Assembly (NCBI GenBank): GCA_021229015.1
Contig: CM037784.1
Location: forward strand, 67,549,013-67,613,012
Length of the DNA: 64,000 nt
Source: Solen grandis
Lineage: Eukaryota > Mollusca > Bivalvia > Adapedonta > Solenidae
Direction: 5' to 3'
Part shown: in pieces, positions 12,287 through 27,400 of the stretch
Layout of the letters: the number at the start of each line of letters is the position of its first letter
How positions within the stretch are numbered: position 1 is the stretch's first letter
Translations under genes and position numbers: made by a program
The notes under the pieces: generated by a model
The model's input: the letters and a program-made list of their open reading frames with translations, nothing else
The model's database searches: none
Told to the model about the DNA's origin: nothing

Positions 12287-15200
12287 GTAAGTCATTGGAC
12301 TGTAAAATCATTAATCTGGTCTCACATATTCTCCTGTATACACTGATTATATGCCTGTGAATAAACAGAGGGTGTTTGCTTGGTTTGATGTAAATATGCC
12401 CAATACTTCATTAAGAGATTTGAAAATTTTGATATTTAAGCATGCAGACAGGAACTGTTAGTATTTCATATTCACAAAATTTTAACTTTGGCCTTCATTT
12501 TGACCCATTTTTCAAGGTTAGAAGCTTTGCTATCCTTATACCTTACTTCTTTTAACAAGTTTTTTTAAGATTTTTACCGTCCCCTGTGGTGAGATGTCGT
12601 GGATCCAGTTGCTGGCTGCAACATACATACATAAGTCATAAAAAAAGGGGGGGGGGGGGGGGGGGGGGGTACAAGTACAGCTCCCTTGTTTGGCATTCAG
12701 CATATAATAGTAGTTCAAGGATAATGTGACTTGGTGGGGTATCATGCTACATGTCTATGGCGCGATACTGCAGTGTGGCTGCACTATATTTGTCTGAAGT
12801 AGACATCATCTCCAAATGACTAAAATTCTGTTGGTGGGACGTTAAACCCAACAAACAAACCTGCTCTTGACGTAAACTTCCATTATGACTTTTGTCAAAA
12901 GGCTTGTTAGAAACTTTAGGAAGAATAAACAGATCAAGGTACCCATTGTGTTTTGTTCATCATCTTCCCTTCTCTCCCAAAAGTCACAAATATTAATGAT
13001 TATAATAAGACCCTTGTTAAAAGTTATCGTTAGATAATATAATTAATCCCCCGCTGCGAAGTGGGAGGGGGGTTATAGGAATTGCCTTCGTCTGTCTGTG
13101 CGTCCGTAACGTTTTCGTGTCTGCTCCATATCTCCTATACCACTTGAAGGATTTTCATGAAACTTGCCTCAAATGTAAACCTAGTTGAGACGATGTGCAG
13201 AACACAGGTGGCTGCCATGTAGGCTCAAGGTCAAGGTCACACTAGAAGGTTATGAGTTTGAACCTTCAATTTTGTGTCAGCTCCATATCTCCTATACCCC
13301 TTGAAGGATTTTTAATGAAACTTGCCTCAAATACAAATATAATTGAGATGATGTGCAGAACACAGGTGACAGTCATGTTGGCTCAAGTTCAAGGTCATAT
13401 TTGATGGTTCAGTGTTCATTCCTGGATATTTTTGTTTCCATGCTATATTTTCTGAACAACAGAAAGTTTTTCATAAGTCAACTACATCAAAATGTTGGCA
13501 GAAGCAGGGCAATTTCCATTAGAGGAAAAACATGTCTCCTCTGTCAGCGGCGGGGGATATAGCTGTCCTTTGGACTGTCTTGTTTTTATATGGATATATA
13601 CTTTAGACAATTACTGCTAAATAGGCAACATATCATTTGACATGCAGGCAAAATTTAATGATAGGTGAAATTTAATGTATAAAAGGCTTTTGAATGAATT
13701 TTGTAATCCTGTGATTAATTTTTTCTTCAGTTATTTCTAATTAATGAACTTTCTCCCACACATTGTGATGCTCATCTTGTAAACATGTAGGCCTAATGCA
13801 TTGTGATTTTATACAGAGAGATTTTCAGTTGATAGCTGAATGGTTTTTGGAGTGCGTGTTGGAGAGATGAAACAGCTTGTTAGGTAGATATCAGATGGGA
13901 TTGGAAACTTCACATCCATGTTTGATATCATTTTAGTATCATTTATCATTTTATCCAATTTCATTATGAATCAATAGATCGCCTGACTTGTAGGGGGATA
14001 TTTGTTTGTCAGGATATCATTGGTGCATAATTGGAGCTCTACAAAGCATGTGATAGATGAGGTATAGAAGATGGATTTGATTTGGAGGAGATGAAAGGGA
14101 GAGAGGTCTGCTGCATGTTACATCTGTATCTGATACTGTCATGGGGCAGACAATAAATCAGATATTAAAGACATGTCGGTCAAGTTTACTTACTTATTAC
14201 ATGTCATTGATTTCCAAGAGTAGTCACAAAATGAAATAGGCCATCACACTACATAATGTATAGGTTAGTTTGTTATAGTTACCACACAAATCCACTATTT
14301 ACACCATGTAAAACCATTTTGAAGCCAGATCAAATTGAGAGCATTTTTTTTCCCCGTGGTTCTAGATATTCATTCCTGGTTAAGTGGACTGTCCCTGGCT
14401 GCCATTTTGTTAGAGTGGGCCGGGCCTGTCTTGGGAGTGGGAGGTTGTTGGTTTGAACGTTCAACAGCGACATATCAAAGTCATTACAAAATGGGATTTG
14501 GAGCTCCTTGCTTGGTGCTTAGAATATATACAGGGTGGTTCCCAATCTCATTAAAATCATCTCTTTGTTTTCTCTCCCATAGTCTACGCTACCAGGTCTG
14601 ACAACATCCCATGGAAGGGAATCTTAAGTCAACCTTTAGGTCATGAATATTTATAAGAAAAGGATATTGAAATTGTCCAATCAGATTGCACATTCAGACC
14701 ATTTGCATTTGAAATTAGACTGTAACCTTGGAGGTATCCCCAAATTTAATTTTTTCCATTTTTCCAAGCATTTTAGTGCCAGCAATATGATTGGCTAATC
14801 AAAAAGGTCACTTTGATTCAACCTTTTATTTATTTCATCAGATCCTACCAAGCCAGTGTCAATTATATTGTTGGCCGGGTGTCAGGAAATTGCATGATAC
14901 TGCAGTATGGCAGCACTATATCTGTCTCAAGTAGACATAGTCTCTAAATGATTGAAATACTGTTGGTGGGACATTTTAAGGGCCATATTTGTCAAGCTTT
15001 AACTTAAAATTTATATTGTTTATCATTTTCTGACATCCAAATTACTGTAGTTTGCTTTTCTAGCTCATTGATTACAAGAGTTTTAAGAAGAATCTAATAA
15101 TTGCATATAAATTGCGCTTATCATATATTTTGGATAATAATTAAGAAATTCTCTAAATCTATCTCTGGTACATCATAAATGTTATTCATTTAATACAGTA

Positions 15201-15409
15201 AAGTCACACATCAATTGTAGAATATAAATATGTCATTTTGTGTAAGTGTTTATGGTTTTAATGCTTACTTGAATATTTCAGAACGTTAAAGACGGATTTT
15301 TGGACTTTAGAGAATGAAGTGGATGATTTGGGTAACTGGAGATTAAAGGAGTCTAAAAAAATGTCAGACCTAGTGCAGAGAAGGTTCGAGTACCTACAGG
15401 TGGGTAAAG

Positions 15410-15444
<35 letters not shown>

Positions 15445-18400
15445 GTGGTGGTAGTGGTAGTTTGAACAGGAACCAATTAAAGGGATTAATTGAAAATGTT
15501 AGAACATTTTCTCCAAACAATTTCAATAGAAACTAATTTTAACTATAACTGTATTAATTGTACTACAGTTTAACAGGTAGCTTGTAAAATGCAGCTAAAT
15601 TTCCAAAATGTCATTAAATAATTCATTTTTTTTATTCCCATCTTTAACAACCACAAATCTAATTGGCTTTTGTGGTGCACACATGACCAGGGACAAGTTT
15701 GACTTTTAACTCACTGTCACCAGAACCCAAAGGACTGTTCAAAGGCGAAGAAGATGGTGTGTAACCTTGGGAAGGGATGTGGGTTTGGCTGCCAGCTTCA
15801 CCATGTCACCTACTGCATGATGATGGCGTATGCCACAGAACGCACCCTGGTCCTGGAGTCTGAGGGCTGGAGGTACGCCAATCGCGGCTGGGAGACAGTG
15901 TTCCAGCCACTGAGTACCACGTGCACCTCCAGGCATGGGAAAGATACAGTGAAATGGGGACGTGAGTATTCTATGATGGCCCTTGTTTCTGTTCTTTATA
16001 CATATATATATTTTCTAAAATTTTGCATTTTTATACCCATGAGATGGAAATAGAATGAGATCATTCATCTGACTTTGCATCCCCCTTGACTTCAAGTAGA
16101 AATAGTGGTTCTCCTGAAAAATTTAAAACATTCTTACTGTGTCAGGACAGGTAGCTTTGGATTGTATAGGGAATGGAGTCAATGCTATCGTCACTAGAAA
16201 CAATCAAAGCGCTCTAGGTACTGAGAGACCATCGGAAGAATTTACTTGAAAGAGCTTTTAATTTCAATCTAGCATTTCAGCATGGTTTAACAAGATACAT
16301 AGTGGTAAAGGTCATATGGCACCAAAACCTTTACACCTTTATTATCAAATCAGCAGAACTTGATTTTTGTTTCACGATACCTCGCCGGCAGTCTCCCAGT
16401 GCTTTTAGTGCTTTGATTTGTTTCATAATGATTCATTCATAAGTTGCATACCTAATGATACCTTACTTCAGTAGTACATTCTATTTTTCTGAGTGATACA
16501 GAGCAGTAAGACCAGCTGCGGTAATTATTATAATCATCAATGCCTGTTTTTGATTTTCCACTACATAAGGCTTATACTGCAATCAGTTTAAAGAACTGGC
16601 CTTAGGGGTTTTAATAGGAACCTATTAATGATATAGTTATAGTGACAGGGTATTCTGTAAATCAGTGATGACTCTAGTTAATTTAATACATAGTACATAG
16701 TCATTGATGTTCAAATGAGCTATAACCAACAAAAGTCACTAAAAGTTGTACTAGTCATTTCCCTATTTGGTACATATTGTAGATTTTGTCAAAATGAGTC
16801 TATATGAGGGAAAGGGTCAAAATGAGTCTATATGAGGGAAAGGGTCAAAATGAGTCTATATGAGGGAAAGGGTCAAAATGAGTCTATATGAGGGAAAGGG
16901 TTAATGTAATTCCTGCAGAGAACTTTTTAGGTGGGGAGGTAGATAGGGATTTTTTTTTACATCTCTGACAATGGCAAAGACATATTATTAAGATTAATGA
17001 AGTCTTCATTAAACATTGTTTTGTTTCACATGTTTGAATGAAAACTGCAAAGGACATCTCTGATTCAGTGACATGGAAACAGCAGAAAGAAGAGAATGAG
17101 CTAAGTTGACAGAAAGAGTGAAATCAGTTACTGAAAATAAGAATTTGTCAGTCTGGTCTTAAACAAAATTGAGTTGGTCAGAGCACAGCAATCAAACATA
17201 TTGTGTCTTAAGCCAACTAAAACAATTATTAATAATGAATACAATGTAGATATCAGTAACAGTAAAATAATAAGGATTGGGGTCCATTGTTCAAATATGT
17301 AATATTGGATTTTTCACTGTAGTGCTATTACCTACTGCAGTGTGGCAGCCCTGTATCTGAGTCATACAGACAGTCACCAAGTAACTTAAATACTTATCGA
17401 TAAGATCTAGAACCCCACAAACAAACAAACAATTTAGATAAATATGAAGATCAATCAAACAGTGAGTGCATTGAGCAATAAATGAACCTCTGGAACATTA
17501 GGTCACAAAAATATTGATCAAAGCGCAAACTGTAGTAATTTGTTCTTACAGAAAAGTCCAGTGGGGGAATTGATAATTTTTTTCAGTCATTTTGGGGAAA
17601 TGGTGATCAATCTCAGTTATGAAAATGAAAGAAGACAAGCACAGGATTACTTGGAAATTTATATTATTTGTACTGGTATTTCAATGTACCTTTAGCTTTG
17701 TCAGGAAACCTGAGGGTCTAGATAATATATTGGGGTACTAGATTTTTTCTCGAGGCTTTTTGGTGTTTAATGTACTGACCATAATAAATTGAGAATAGAA
17801 TTCATCAAACATCTTCTAGTCAGCTTTGAAGTACATTAAACTTTTGAAGTAACCTCTTTACTATTCTACTGCCGGTATTTTTCAAGGCCATTTTTCCTCT
17901 ACAAAGAAAAGCACTTTGTCATCTTGCTGAGTGGTCAGAACTTGGGAGCAGGAGGTCATATGTGTGATACTGCAGTGCGGCAGCTCTATTTTAAAGGAGA
18001 CAGTCTAGAAATGCCTGAAATATTATTGATGGGACACTCAACCCAACAACAAACAATCATTATCTTATACATGGTCTATCAATCCTTGGTATCACTGCCA
18101 GACTCTCCTTGCCCATCTGAGGAATTTGGTTAACACATCCGGTCCAGACACTTGGAGAGCTTATGCTGTAAAGCACATTAACAGGAGGTTTTATTATCCC
18201 CACCCTGCGCTAAGGATAAGTTATTGATAGTCTGACGATCCTTAATACATTTAAGCTTCAATGAAGAGTAGATGCTGTAGCTGAAAATGTCTCCCCTGGT
18301 GGTGATATAGGGATGTAGGGAGGTAAAGCAATACATTGGTTTCCTGTACATCTAATGGAATGGATGCTGTCCTGTGTCAGGTTGTCCGTACTGCATTCAG

Positions 18401-21400
18401 ATGTATCATAATATAACTGATGAAATGCATAGCTAGGATTTTGTGGCCATAATAATGTGTTTCTTGTATAAATTGCTCTTAAAATATCTGCCTACCATTC
18501 CATATGTGAAAATCATAACAGAATGCCCAGTAGTATAGAACAAGTGAGTGACATGCAGCCTGGTTAGGTTTTAATTTGCCTAAGGCTGTTTCCGTACTCA
18601 AAATTCAGATTTTGGATGAACAGGCATGGATCCTTATACACATGTTTTCTTGTATTATTATGTCTCAACCCATATTCATATAGGGGAGACATATTGTTTT
18701 AGTTGTTTGAGTTGCCTGTCTGTCTGTCCGTCTGTCTGTCACACTTTTTGTCTGGAGCACAACTCAGAAAGTATCAAAGCTATTTACTTGAAACTTCACA
18801 GCTGGATAGATCTCATTGAGGGGATAGACCTCACACAAGAGAATTGCTGTGTACAAGAATCTTAATTCTGCAAATCATATTTTTGGAGTTATTGCCTGTT
18901 ATTTTAATTTCATATTCAATAAGGTTTTGTCCAGAGTATAACGCATGCACTATGAGACATACATAGGTTGGTAGCCATTATGGATGAGAATTGCAGTTCA
19001 CAAGAGCATAATCCCTTTCAAAGGTTTCAAGTTAGATATTTTCCCTTTCTATACAATTTTGGGTCCTTAAGGTAACTCCAGTGTGACTCATGCTATTGAA
19101 ATTAAATTTCATTTATGTCATCCTAATTATTCTTTTACATGTGAAAAAAATAATGTACTCCTGTTTTCAAGTCAGCAAAAGTGAGCTAATGTTTTGGTAA
19201 CTGAAATCATGGTAGATCTACTTTTTCAAAGCAATTAAAGCATATAAAATCACTGTGTGCCTCAGTGTATGTGTTTATGTGTGGGGATGGGGGGTGGGGG
19301 GAGACATCAGTTTTCTATGAAAACAAATCTCTAGTTTGATATATTGTTTACCACAATTCTGACAAAGCCCAAAATTTACCAGTTTTGGGCTTGCTGGCTC
19401 AATGACTTCAGTACCTTGAGTTATCAAGGAGTAGTACCGAAAAACTTGGTCAGAATTTAGCATTCCCTTAAATATTGATGGACTTACCTATTAGCGAGTG
19501 GTTTTAAAACAGCACATTCACAGTTGATTGGTCAAAATAAACAAGAAATGTTTGTGAAACATATATGCCCCCCTCATATGCCATAATATATATATAGCTA
19601 TATTACATGCAAGGAGTTTGCCTTCATAATGTTGGCTTGTCACAAAAAATTCTCAAACTTCAAAAATTTGAGTGAAAATATAATGTGCTAAAATGTGGAA
19701 CTAAACATTTACTGAAATAAATGGGCTGGAGAAATATTTACACAAGTCCATAAAGGTTTAAGTGAAAGAACATTGTCATTCCTATTGATATGCAACAAAT
19801 GTAAAATATTTGAAGCAAAGGTTTTCAGCTGGACAATGCTTCCTTAACACAATGTACTGACCCCTAAAGTCCATAGAGGTCTTCTTTATTAATTACTATT
19901 AAGTATATGTTAAAACCAGACACAATGAGAGTTTGAGTTATTAGTCAGACAGTGCTTAAATCGTACAAAATATTTATAAGAATTGAAAACAGGGTTTTCT
20001 ACATTTATAAGCAACAACTACATGAGGTTAGGACCTTAAGAGTAAAAATAAAATAGAAGTTATCACTTGGGCAAGACATTTATATAATGAAAATATATCA
20101 ACATGTGACATTGACCTTTGAGGTATTGACACCAAAATTAATAGGGGTCATCTACTAATCATAAGCAACAACCACATGAAGTTTGAGACTTAAAGGTCAA
20201 ATAGAACTTAAGTTATCACTCCGACAAGGTCTGGTATTATACATACACAACATGTGACCTTGTGACCTTGACCTTTGAGGTCAAATAGAACTTAAGTTAT
20301 CACTCGGACAAGGTCTGGTATTATACATACACAACATGTGACCTTGTGACCTTGACCTTTGAGGTAATGACACCAAAATCAATACGGGTCATCTACTAAT
20401 CGTGAGCAACAACCACAAGAAGTTTGAGACTTAAAGGTCAAATAGAACTTAAGTTATCACTCAGACAAGGTCTGGTATTATACATACACAACATGTGACC
20501 TTGACCTTTGAGGTAATGACACCAAAATCAATATGGGTCATCTACTAATCATGAGCAACAACCACATGAAGTTTGAGACTTAAAGGTCAAATAGAACTTA
20601 AGTTATCACTCGGACAAGGTCTGGTATTATACATACACAACATGTGACCTTGACCTTTGAGGTAATGACACCAAAATCAATAGGGTCATCACTAATCATG
20701 AGCAACAACCACAGAAGTTTGAGACTTAAAGGTCAAATAACTTAAGTTATCACTCGGACAAGGTCTGGTATTATACATACACAACATGTGACCTTGACCT
20801 TTGAGGTAATGACACCAAAATCAATATGGGTCATCAACTAATCATGAGCAACAACCACATTAAGTTTGAGACTTAAAGGTCAAATAGAACTTAAGTTATC
20901 ACTTGGACAAGGTCTGGTCTACCGACAGACCGACGGACCTACAGACCTAGGGACCGACCGACATGAGCAAAGCAATATACCCCCTCTTCTTCGAAGGGGG
21001 GCATAAAAAATAAATTCTACTCTCCCTTGTATATGTTGGTGAAGTCTTTGTTTTCTGACAAATAAACTTGGCCATTGCAGCAGTCATAGAAAAGGATACT
21101 GCTATTTTTAGCTCGACTATTCGAAGAATATGAGAGCTATTGTAGTCACCCCGGCGTCGGCGTTTCAGCTTTTGGTTAAAGTTTTGCGTGCAAGTTACTA
21201 TCAACCTTATATCTTAATAACCATTTATGGTATTGACTTGAAAGTTTATAAATATGTTCAGGGGCATCAGACAACCAAGGTAGATAACTCTTGACTGAAT
21301 TTGATATGAATTATGGCCCCTTTTTAACTTAGAAATTTTGGTTAAAGTTTTGCATGCAATAGAAAATTTGGTTAAAGTTTTGCGTGCAAGCTTCTATCTA

Positions 21401-24400
21401 GTTTGTATCTCAATAACCATTCATGGTATTGACTTGAAAGTTTATGAATATGTTTAGGGGCATCATACAACCAAGGTAGATAACTTTGATGGAATATATT
21501 AAATTGGCCCCATATATCTCCAATTGATTTGAAACATCTTTAATATGTTTAGGGGTATCATACTTTCATGGTAGATAACTCTTGATAAAATATGTTACAA
21601 ATTATTGCCCCTTTTTAACTTAGAAATTTTGGTAAAAATTTTGCATGCAAGGTACATTCATGCTAATATCTCAGTATCCAGGCATGGGATTGATTTGAAA
21701 CATCTTTAATATGTTTAGGGGTATCATACTTTCATGGTAGATAACTCTTGATAAAATATGTTACAAATTATTGCCCCTTTTTAACTTAGAAATTTTCTAA
21801 TATCTCAGTATCCAGGCATGGGATTGATTTGAAACATCTTTAATATGTTTAGGGGTATCATACTTTCATGGTAGATAACTTTTGATGGAATAGATTAAAA
21901 ATTATGACCCCCCTTTTAACTTAGAATTTTGGTTAAATTTTTGCATTCAAGCTACTATCCAGCTTATATCTCAGAAATTGCTTGTGGAATTGACTAGAAA
22001 GTTAAGAAGTGTCTTCAAGGGCATCAGAAAACAGGAGGATAACTTTTGGACTGATGCAAATTATGGCCCTTTTCGAACTTTGATTTTTGGTTTAAGTTTT
22101 GCATGCAGAGTGTTATTGTGCTTATGTCTGAGTAACTAGGCATGGGATTGATTTTAGACATCATAAAAATATTAAGGGGTATCAGACTATCAAGGTATAT
22201 CATTTTTATGCTCACCGAAGGTGACGCATATAGTCGCCGCTTCGTCCGTCCGTCCGTCCGTTCGTCCGTCTCACTTTCCTTGTCCGGACTATTTCTCAGG
22301 AACTAACGGCTTGAATTCAACGAAACTTTATGGGAAGCTTTATTACCAAGAGGAGATGTGCATATCCTCAGCATGACCCGGTTCCTAAATTTTTCAAAGA
22401 GTTATGGCCCATTGACTTTTCAGCCTATAGTACATATTGCATGATTCTTGTCCGGGCTATTTCTCAGGAACTAATGGCTTGAATTCAACGAAACTTTATG
22501 GGAAGCTTTATTACAAAGAGGAGATGCGTATATCGTCAGCATGACCCGATTCCTAAATTTTTCAAGGAGTTAAGGCCCCTTGACTTTTCGGCCTATAGTA
22601 CATATTGCATGATTCTTGTCCGGGCTGTTTCTCAGGAACTAATGGCTTGAATTCAACAAAACTTTATGGGAAGCTTTATCACCAAGAGTAGATACGCATA
22701 TCGTCGGCGTGACCTGGTTCCTCAATTTTTCACAGAGTTATGGCCCCTTGACTTTTTGGTCTATAGTTCATGTTGCATGATTCTTGTCCGGGCTATTTCT
22801 CAGGAACTAATGGCTTGAATTCAATGAAACTTTATGGGAAGCTTTATTACCAAGAGTAGATATGCATATCGTTGACGTGACCTGGTTCCTCAATTTTTGA
22901 GAGAGTTATGGCCCCTACTACCATGTTGTTGACTGATATTCATGTCATTTGCCTAATTTAACAGGAGATATCATTTAAACAAAACCCCACAAAATTCAAT
23001 ATGCTAGTAATGTCAATCTTAATCATGTCAGCTAATTGTTGTTTAGGCCATTATACACTATTTCAAATATCTAGTCATATGTCAAGAGTGTTGGTTAACC
23101 TCTTTGATATGAGCACACATTGAAATGTATGACTTAATTTTCAGTAGTATAAAAACTTTAAAAAAATCAATGAAAGATCTGATGAGTAACACATATTATC
23201 ATATTATATAGTAAACTGTTACTAAGTCTCCAAATTCGAGTTGGTAAAACATCTCATCTGATGAGGAGAATAGATATGATTTAGGAATGGGGATTTCAAC
23301 AGCTTTGAGCTGAAAGGTCCTAAGTAAAATTTTGGGGGTGGGGCCTGACCCCTGTGTGATCTTGGGGGACATCAAAGTATTTACCATTTTATCTTCTGTC
23401 TCATCAAAAGGAACAAGAATATATAATATGGTTTACTGTTTAGAGAGCTTTTTTTTTACCTTTTTTTATGCTCACTGAAGGTGACGCATATAGTCGCCGC
23501 TTTGTTCGTCCGTCCGTTCGTTCGTCCGTCACACTTTATTGTCCGGACTATTTCTCAGGAACTAACGGCTTGATTTCAACAAAACTTTTTATGTGAAGCT
23601 TTATTACCAAGAGGAGATGCGCATTACCTGGATTCTATACATGATAAGCATGTGCTGATCCCATTCCAGTCCTTAACATATCCTCCCACCCATTGACCAA
23701 GGCCTTATTTGTAACAATGACGTTCTTCGGGGAGCATCTGTCAGTTATACTGACTTTCTTGTTGACTATTATTATGTACAGGGTATGTGAAGGGCAAGAA
23801 TTTAAATAGATTTCATTTGATTTACCAACAAGCATTTTGAATAGTCGAGCGTGCTGTCCTCTGACAGCTCTTGTTCATAAATGCACTTAGGGAAATTCTG
23901 GTTAAATATAGAATATGGTGTCCCTGAAGCAGGTGCTTGCCACTCTGTAATATGGTGTCTCCCCCAGTCTCGGGTAGGGAATTCGGAAGTGCTATTACTG
24001 GTAAATGTTTCAGCATGTGAAATGAATGAATGGGCAAAGAGTGAATATTGCCGTGATGAAGAAACCACCCATTTATTATGGATTCACCTGTGGCGGGCGG
24101 GTGGGCGGCGTCCAGTGATGATGTCCGCTCTCTAACTCAAACAAATGTGAGCTGATCCTAACCATACTTGGTCACAATGTATATGGGCACAAAATCTTGG
24201 TTCCTTTTGATAACCAGCCATATTCTCCCAGACACTCCAGAGTTATGGCCCTTGAATTTATGAAAAATGGTCAAATTGACATTGTCCGCTCTCTTACTCT
24301 AACAAGCATGAACTGATCTTTACCAAACTTTGTCACAATGTGTATTGGCACAGTATCTCATTCAAGTATGAAAAGCAATCAGAATATCCCACTTTAGAGT

Positions 24401-27400
24401 TATGACCCTTGAATTGATAAAATGACAGGACGGGCATATCTTGCAATAACCAGCTCTCTTGTTTCACATTCATGGAAAGTTGTATTGGCTGACCATTTGT
24501 CTGTAGATGGGTATTGATAGGGGTAATACTCACAGATAGTTTTAAATACAATTCTTAGTCAATGACTGTGAATGAGCTGCTTTAAGGGGCGTATCTGAGT
24601 GTAAAAAGGTAAAGTCAGTGCATTTACCAGGACATATGGACCAAATGATATAGGGGTGTCATGGTTCATTGTAAGGGTAAATGATTGTATCTGAGGTTGT
24701 GGGTTTGAGGGTAAGTGATTATGTCTGAGGTTGTGGGTTTGAGGGTAAGTGACTGTGTCTGAGGTTGTGGGTTTGAGGGTAAGTGACTGTGTCTGAGGTT
24801 GTGGGTTTGAGGGTAAGTGACTGTGTCTGAGGTTGTGGGTTTGAGGGTAAGTGTCTGAGGTTGTGGGTTTGACCTTAATTTTATGTTAGAATCACTCATT
24901 GCCTTTCCTGGCACATAGTAACTGTTGAGAATTATTAATATAAGTCAAAAGAATTGTCATATATAAAAATAAGTTAAAATTAAGTATAAAATATAATATG
25001 TTGTATTGCAGCTGAGTCCACAATAAGTAAAGCACAGGTTGTGGAGATGCCTATAATCGACAGCCTCCATCCTAGACCCCAGTCTCTCCCCTTGGCTATC
25101 CCAGAGGATCTGGCAGACCGACTCATCCGTGTCCATAGCGACCCATCAGTGTGGTGGATTGGACAGTTTGTCACATACCTCATGCGACCACAGCAACATT
25201 TAAGAGAAGATCTTGAAGAGAGTCAAAAAAGACTTGGGTTTAACAATCCTATTGTGGGGTATATATCTTTTTTTTTCTTTTTAAGCTCACCTAAGCATAA
25301 CAATGTGCTCATGGTGAGCTATTGTGATCGCCTTTTGTCCAGTGTGGGTGCATCTGGCGTCAACAATTCCTTTAAACAACATCTCCTCCTAAACCGCTAA
25401 ATGGATTTTGACCATATTTCACAGGAATCATCTTTATGATGCCCTCTATCAAATTTGTTCAAATTATTTTGATTGGTTGAAAAAGTAGTTCACAGGAACT
25501 AAAAATAGATTTTAAATGCAAACTTTGAAAATCTTCTTCTGCAAAACTGCAAAGCCTAGAGCTTAGATATTTGGTGTGTAGCATTGTTTAGTGCACCTCT
25601 ACCAAGTTTGTTCAAATGATGACCCTGGGGTCAAAATTGGCCCCACCCCCACCCCAGGGGTCACTTGATTTTACATAGGCTTATATAGGAAAATCTAGAA
25701 AAATCTTCTTCTCAGAAACCACAAGGCCTGGAGTTTAGATATTTGGTGTGTAACATTGCTTTATGGATATCTACCAAGTTTGTTTAAATAATGGCCCTGA
25801 GGTCAAAATTGGCCCTGCCCCAGGGGTAACTTGATATTACATAGACTTACATAGGGAAGACTTTTCAAAGATATCCTGTCAGAAACCACAAGATCATGGG
25901 TTTAGATATTTGGTTTGTAACCTGGCCTTGTGGACCTGAACCAAGTTTTAAAATCATGGCCCAGAGGGTCAAATTTAGTCCCACGCTAGGGTTAACTTTT
26001 TTTTTTTACCACATGTAAAATTTTTGTGTGGAATTAAGATTATATTGCTGTTCTTTTGCATGGATTTTGTATTCCGTATGAGCGATTCAGGGCCATCTTG
26101 GCCCTCTTTTTTTTAGCTCACCTGAGCACAAAATTGGCCCCGCCCCAGGGGTCACTTGATTTCACATAGGCTAATATAGGAAAAACAAAAAATCTTCTTC
26201 TCCGAAACCACAAGGCCTAGCCTTTTGATTTTTGGTTTGTAGCATGATCTAATGACTCTCTACCAAGATTGTTCAAATTATGACCCTGGGGTCAAAATTG
26301 GCCCTGCCCCAGGGGTCACTTGATTTAACATAGGCTAATATAGAAAAAAACTTGAAAAATCTTCTTCTCAGAAACCACAAGGCCTCGAGTTTAGATATTT
26401 GGTATGTAGCATGGTCTTATGACTCTCTACCAAGATTGTTCAAATTATGACCCTGGGGTCAAAATTGGCCCCGCCCCAGGGGTCACTTGATTTAACATAG
26501 GCTGATATAGGAAAAAAACTTGAAAAATCTTCTTTTCAGAAATCACAAAGCATGGAGTTAAGATATTTGGTGTGTAGCATTGTCTAGTTGATCTCTACCA
26601 AGTTTGTTCAAATCATGACCCTGGGGTCAAAATTGGCCCCACCCCAGGGGTCACTTGATTTAACATAGGCTAATATAGGAAAAACTTGAAAAATCTTCTT
26701 CTCAGAAACCACAAGGCCTGGGGTTTAGATATTTGGTGTGCAGCATTGTCTAGTAGATCACAACCAAGTTTGTTCAAATCATGGCCCTGGGATCAAATTT
26801 GGCCCCACCTAGGGGTCACCTGATTTTACATAGGCTAATATAGAAAAAGCTTGAAAAATCTTCTTCTCTGAAACCACAAGGCCTAGCCTTTTGATTTTTA
26901 ATATGTAGCATGATTATGACCCTGGGGACAAAATTGGCCCCGCCCCAGGGGTCACTTGATTTAACATAGGCTAATAGGAAAAAAACTTGAAAAATCTTCT
27001 TCTCAGACACCACAAAGCATAGAGTTTAGATATTTGGTGTGTAGCATTGTTTAGTCGATTCTTACCAAGTTTGTTCAAATCATGACTCTGGGGTCAAAAT
27101 TGGCCCCGCTCCAGGGATCACTTGATTTTACATAGACTTATATTGAAAAAAAAAACTAGAAAAATCTTCAAGGTCTGGAGTTTATATATTTGGTATGTAA
27201 CATGGGCTAATAGACCTCTACCAAGTAGAGTGTGGTAGTGTGTAGCATTGTCTAGTCGATTCTTACCAACTTTGTTCAAATCATGACCCTGGGGTCAAAA
27301 TTGGCCCTGCCCCAGGGGTCACTTGATTTTACATAGCCTAATGATACCAGGTGAGCGATCCAGGGCCATCATGGCCCTCTTGTTTTCCTTTCTGTCTATC

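Larger units (their letters stand above)
15962..18640. other. Start of long FUT8 intron
   Basis: The intron is 9050 bp (15962-25011). This part holds a 28-bp array and SINE tails listed separately. The rest shows no exon, RNA gene or intact element. Confidence 0.6.

Noticed and set aside
12647..12669. Poly(G) tract as a functional G-quadruplex
   Set aside because: Homopolymer inside a decayed SINE where an intact copy has ordinary sequence; expansion or sequencing artefact is simpler. The G tract near 56320 is treated the same way.
24666..24914. Open frame with [11 protein letters not shown] repeats on the - strand
   Set aside because: Translation of the 34-bp tandem array inside a FUT8 intron; no homology or splice support.
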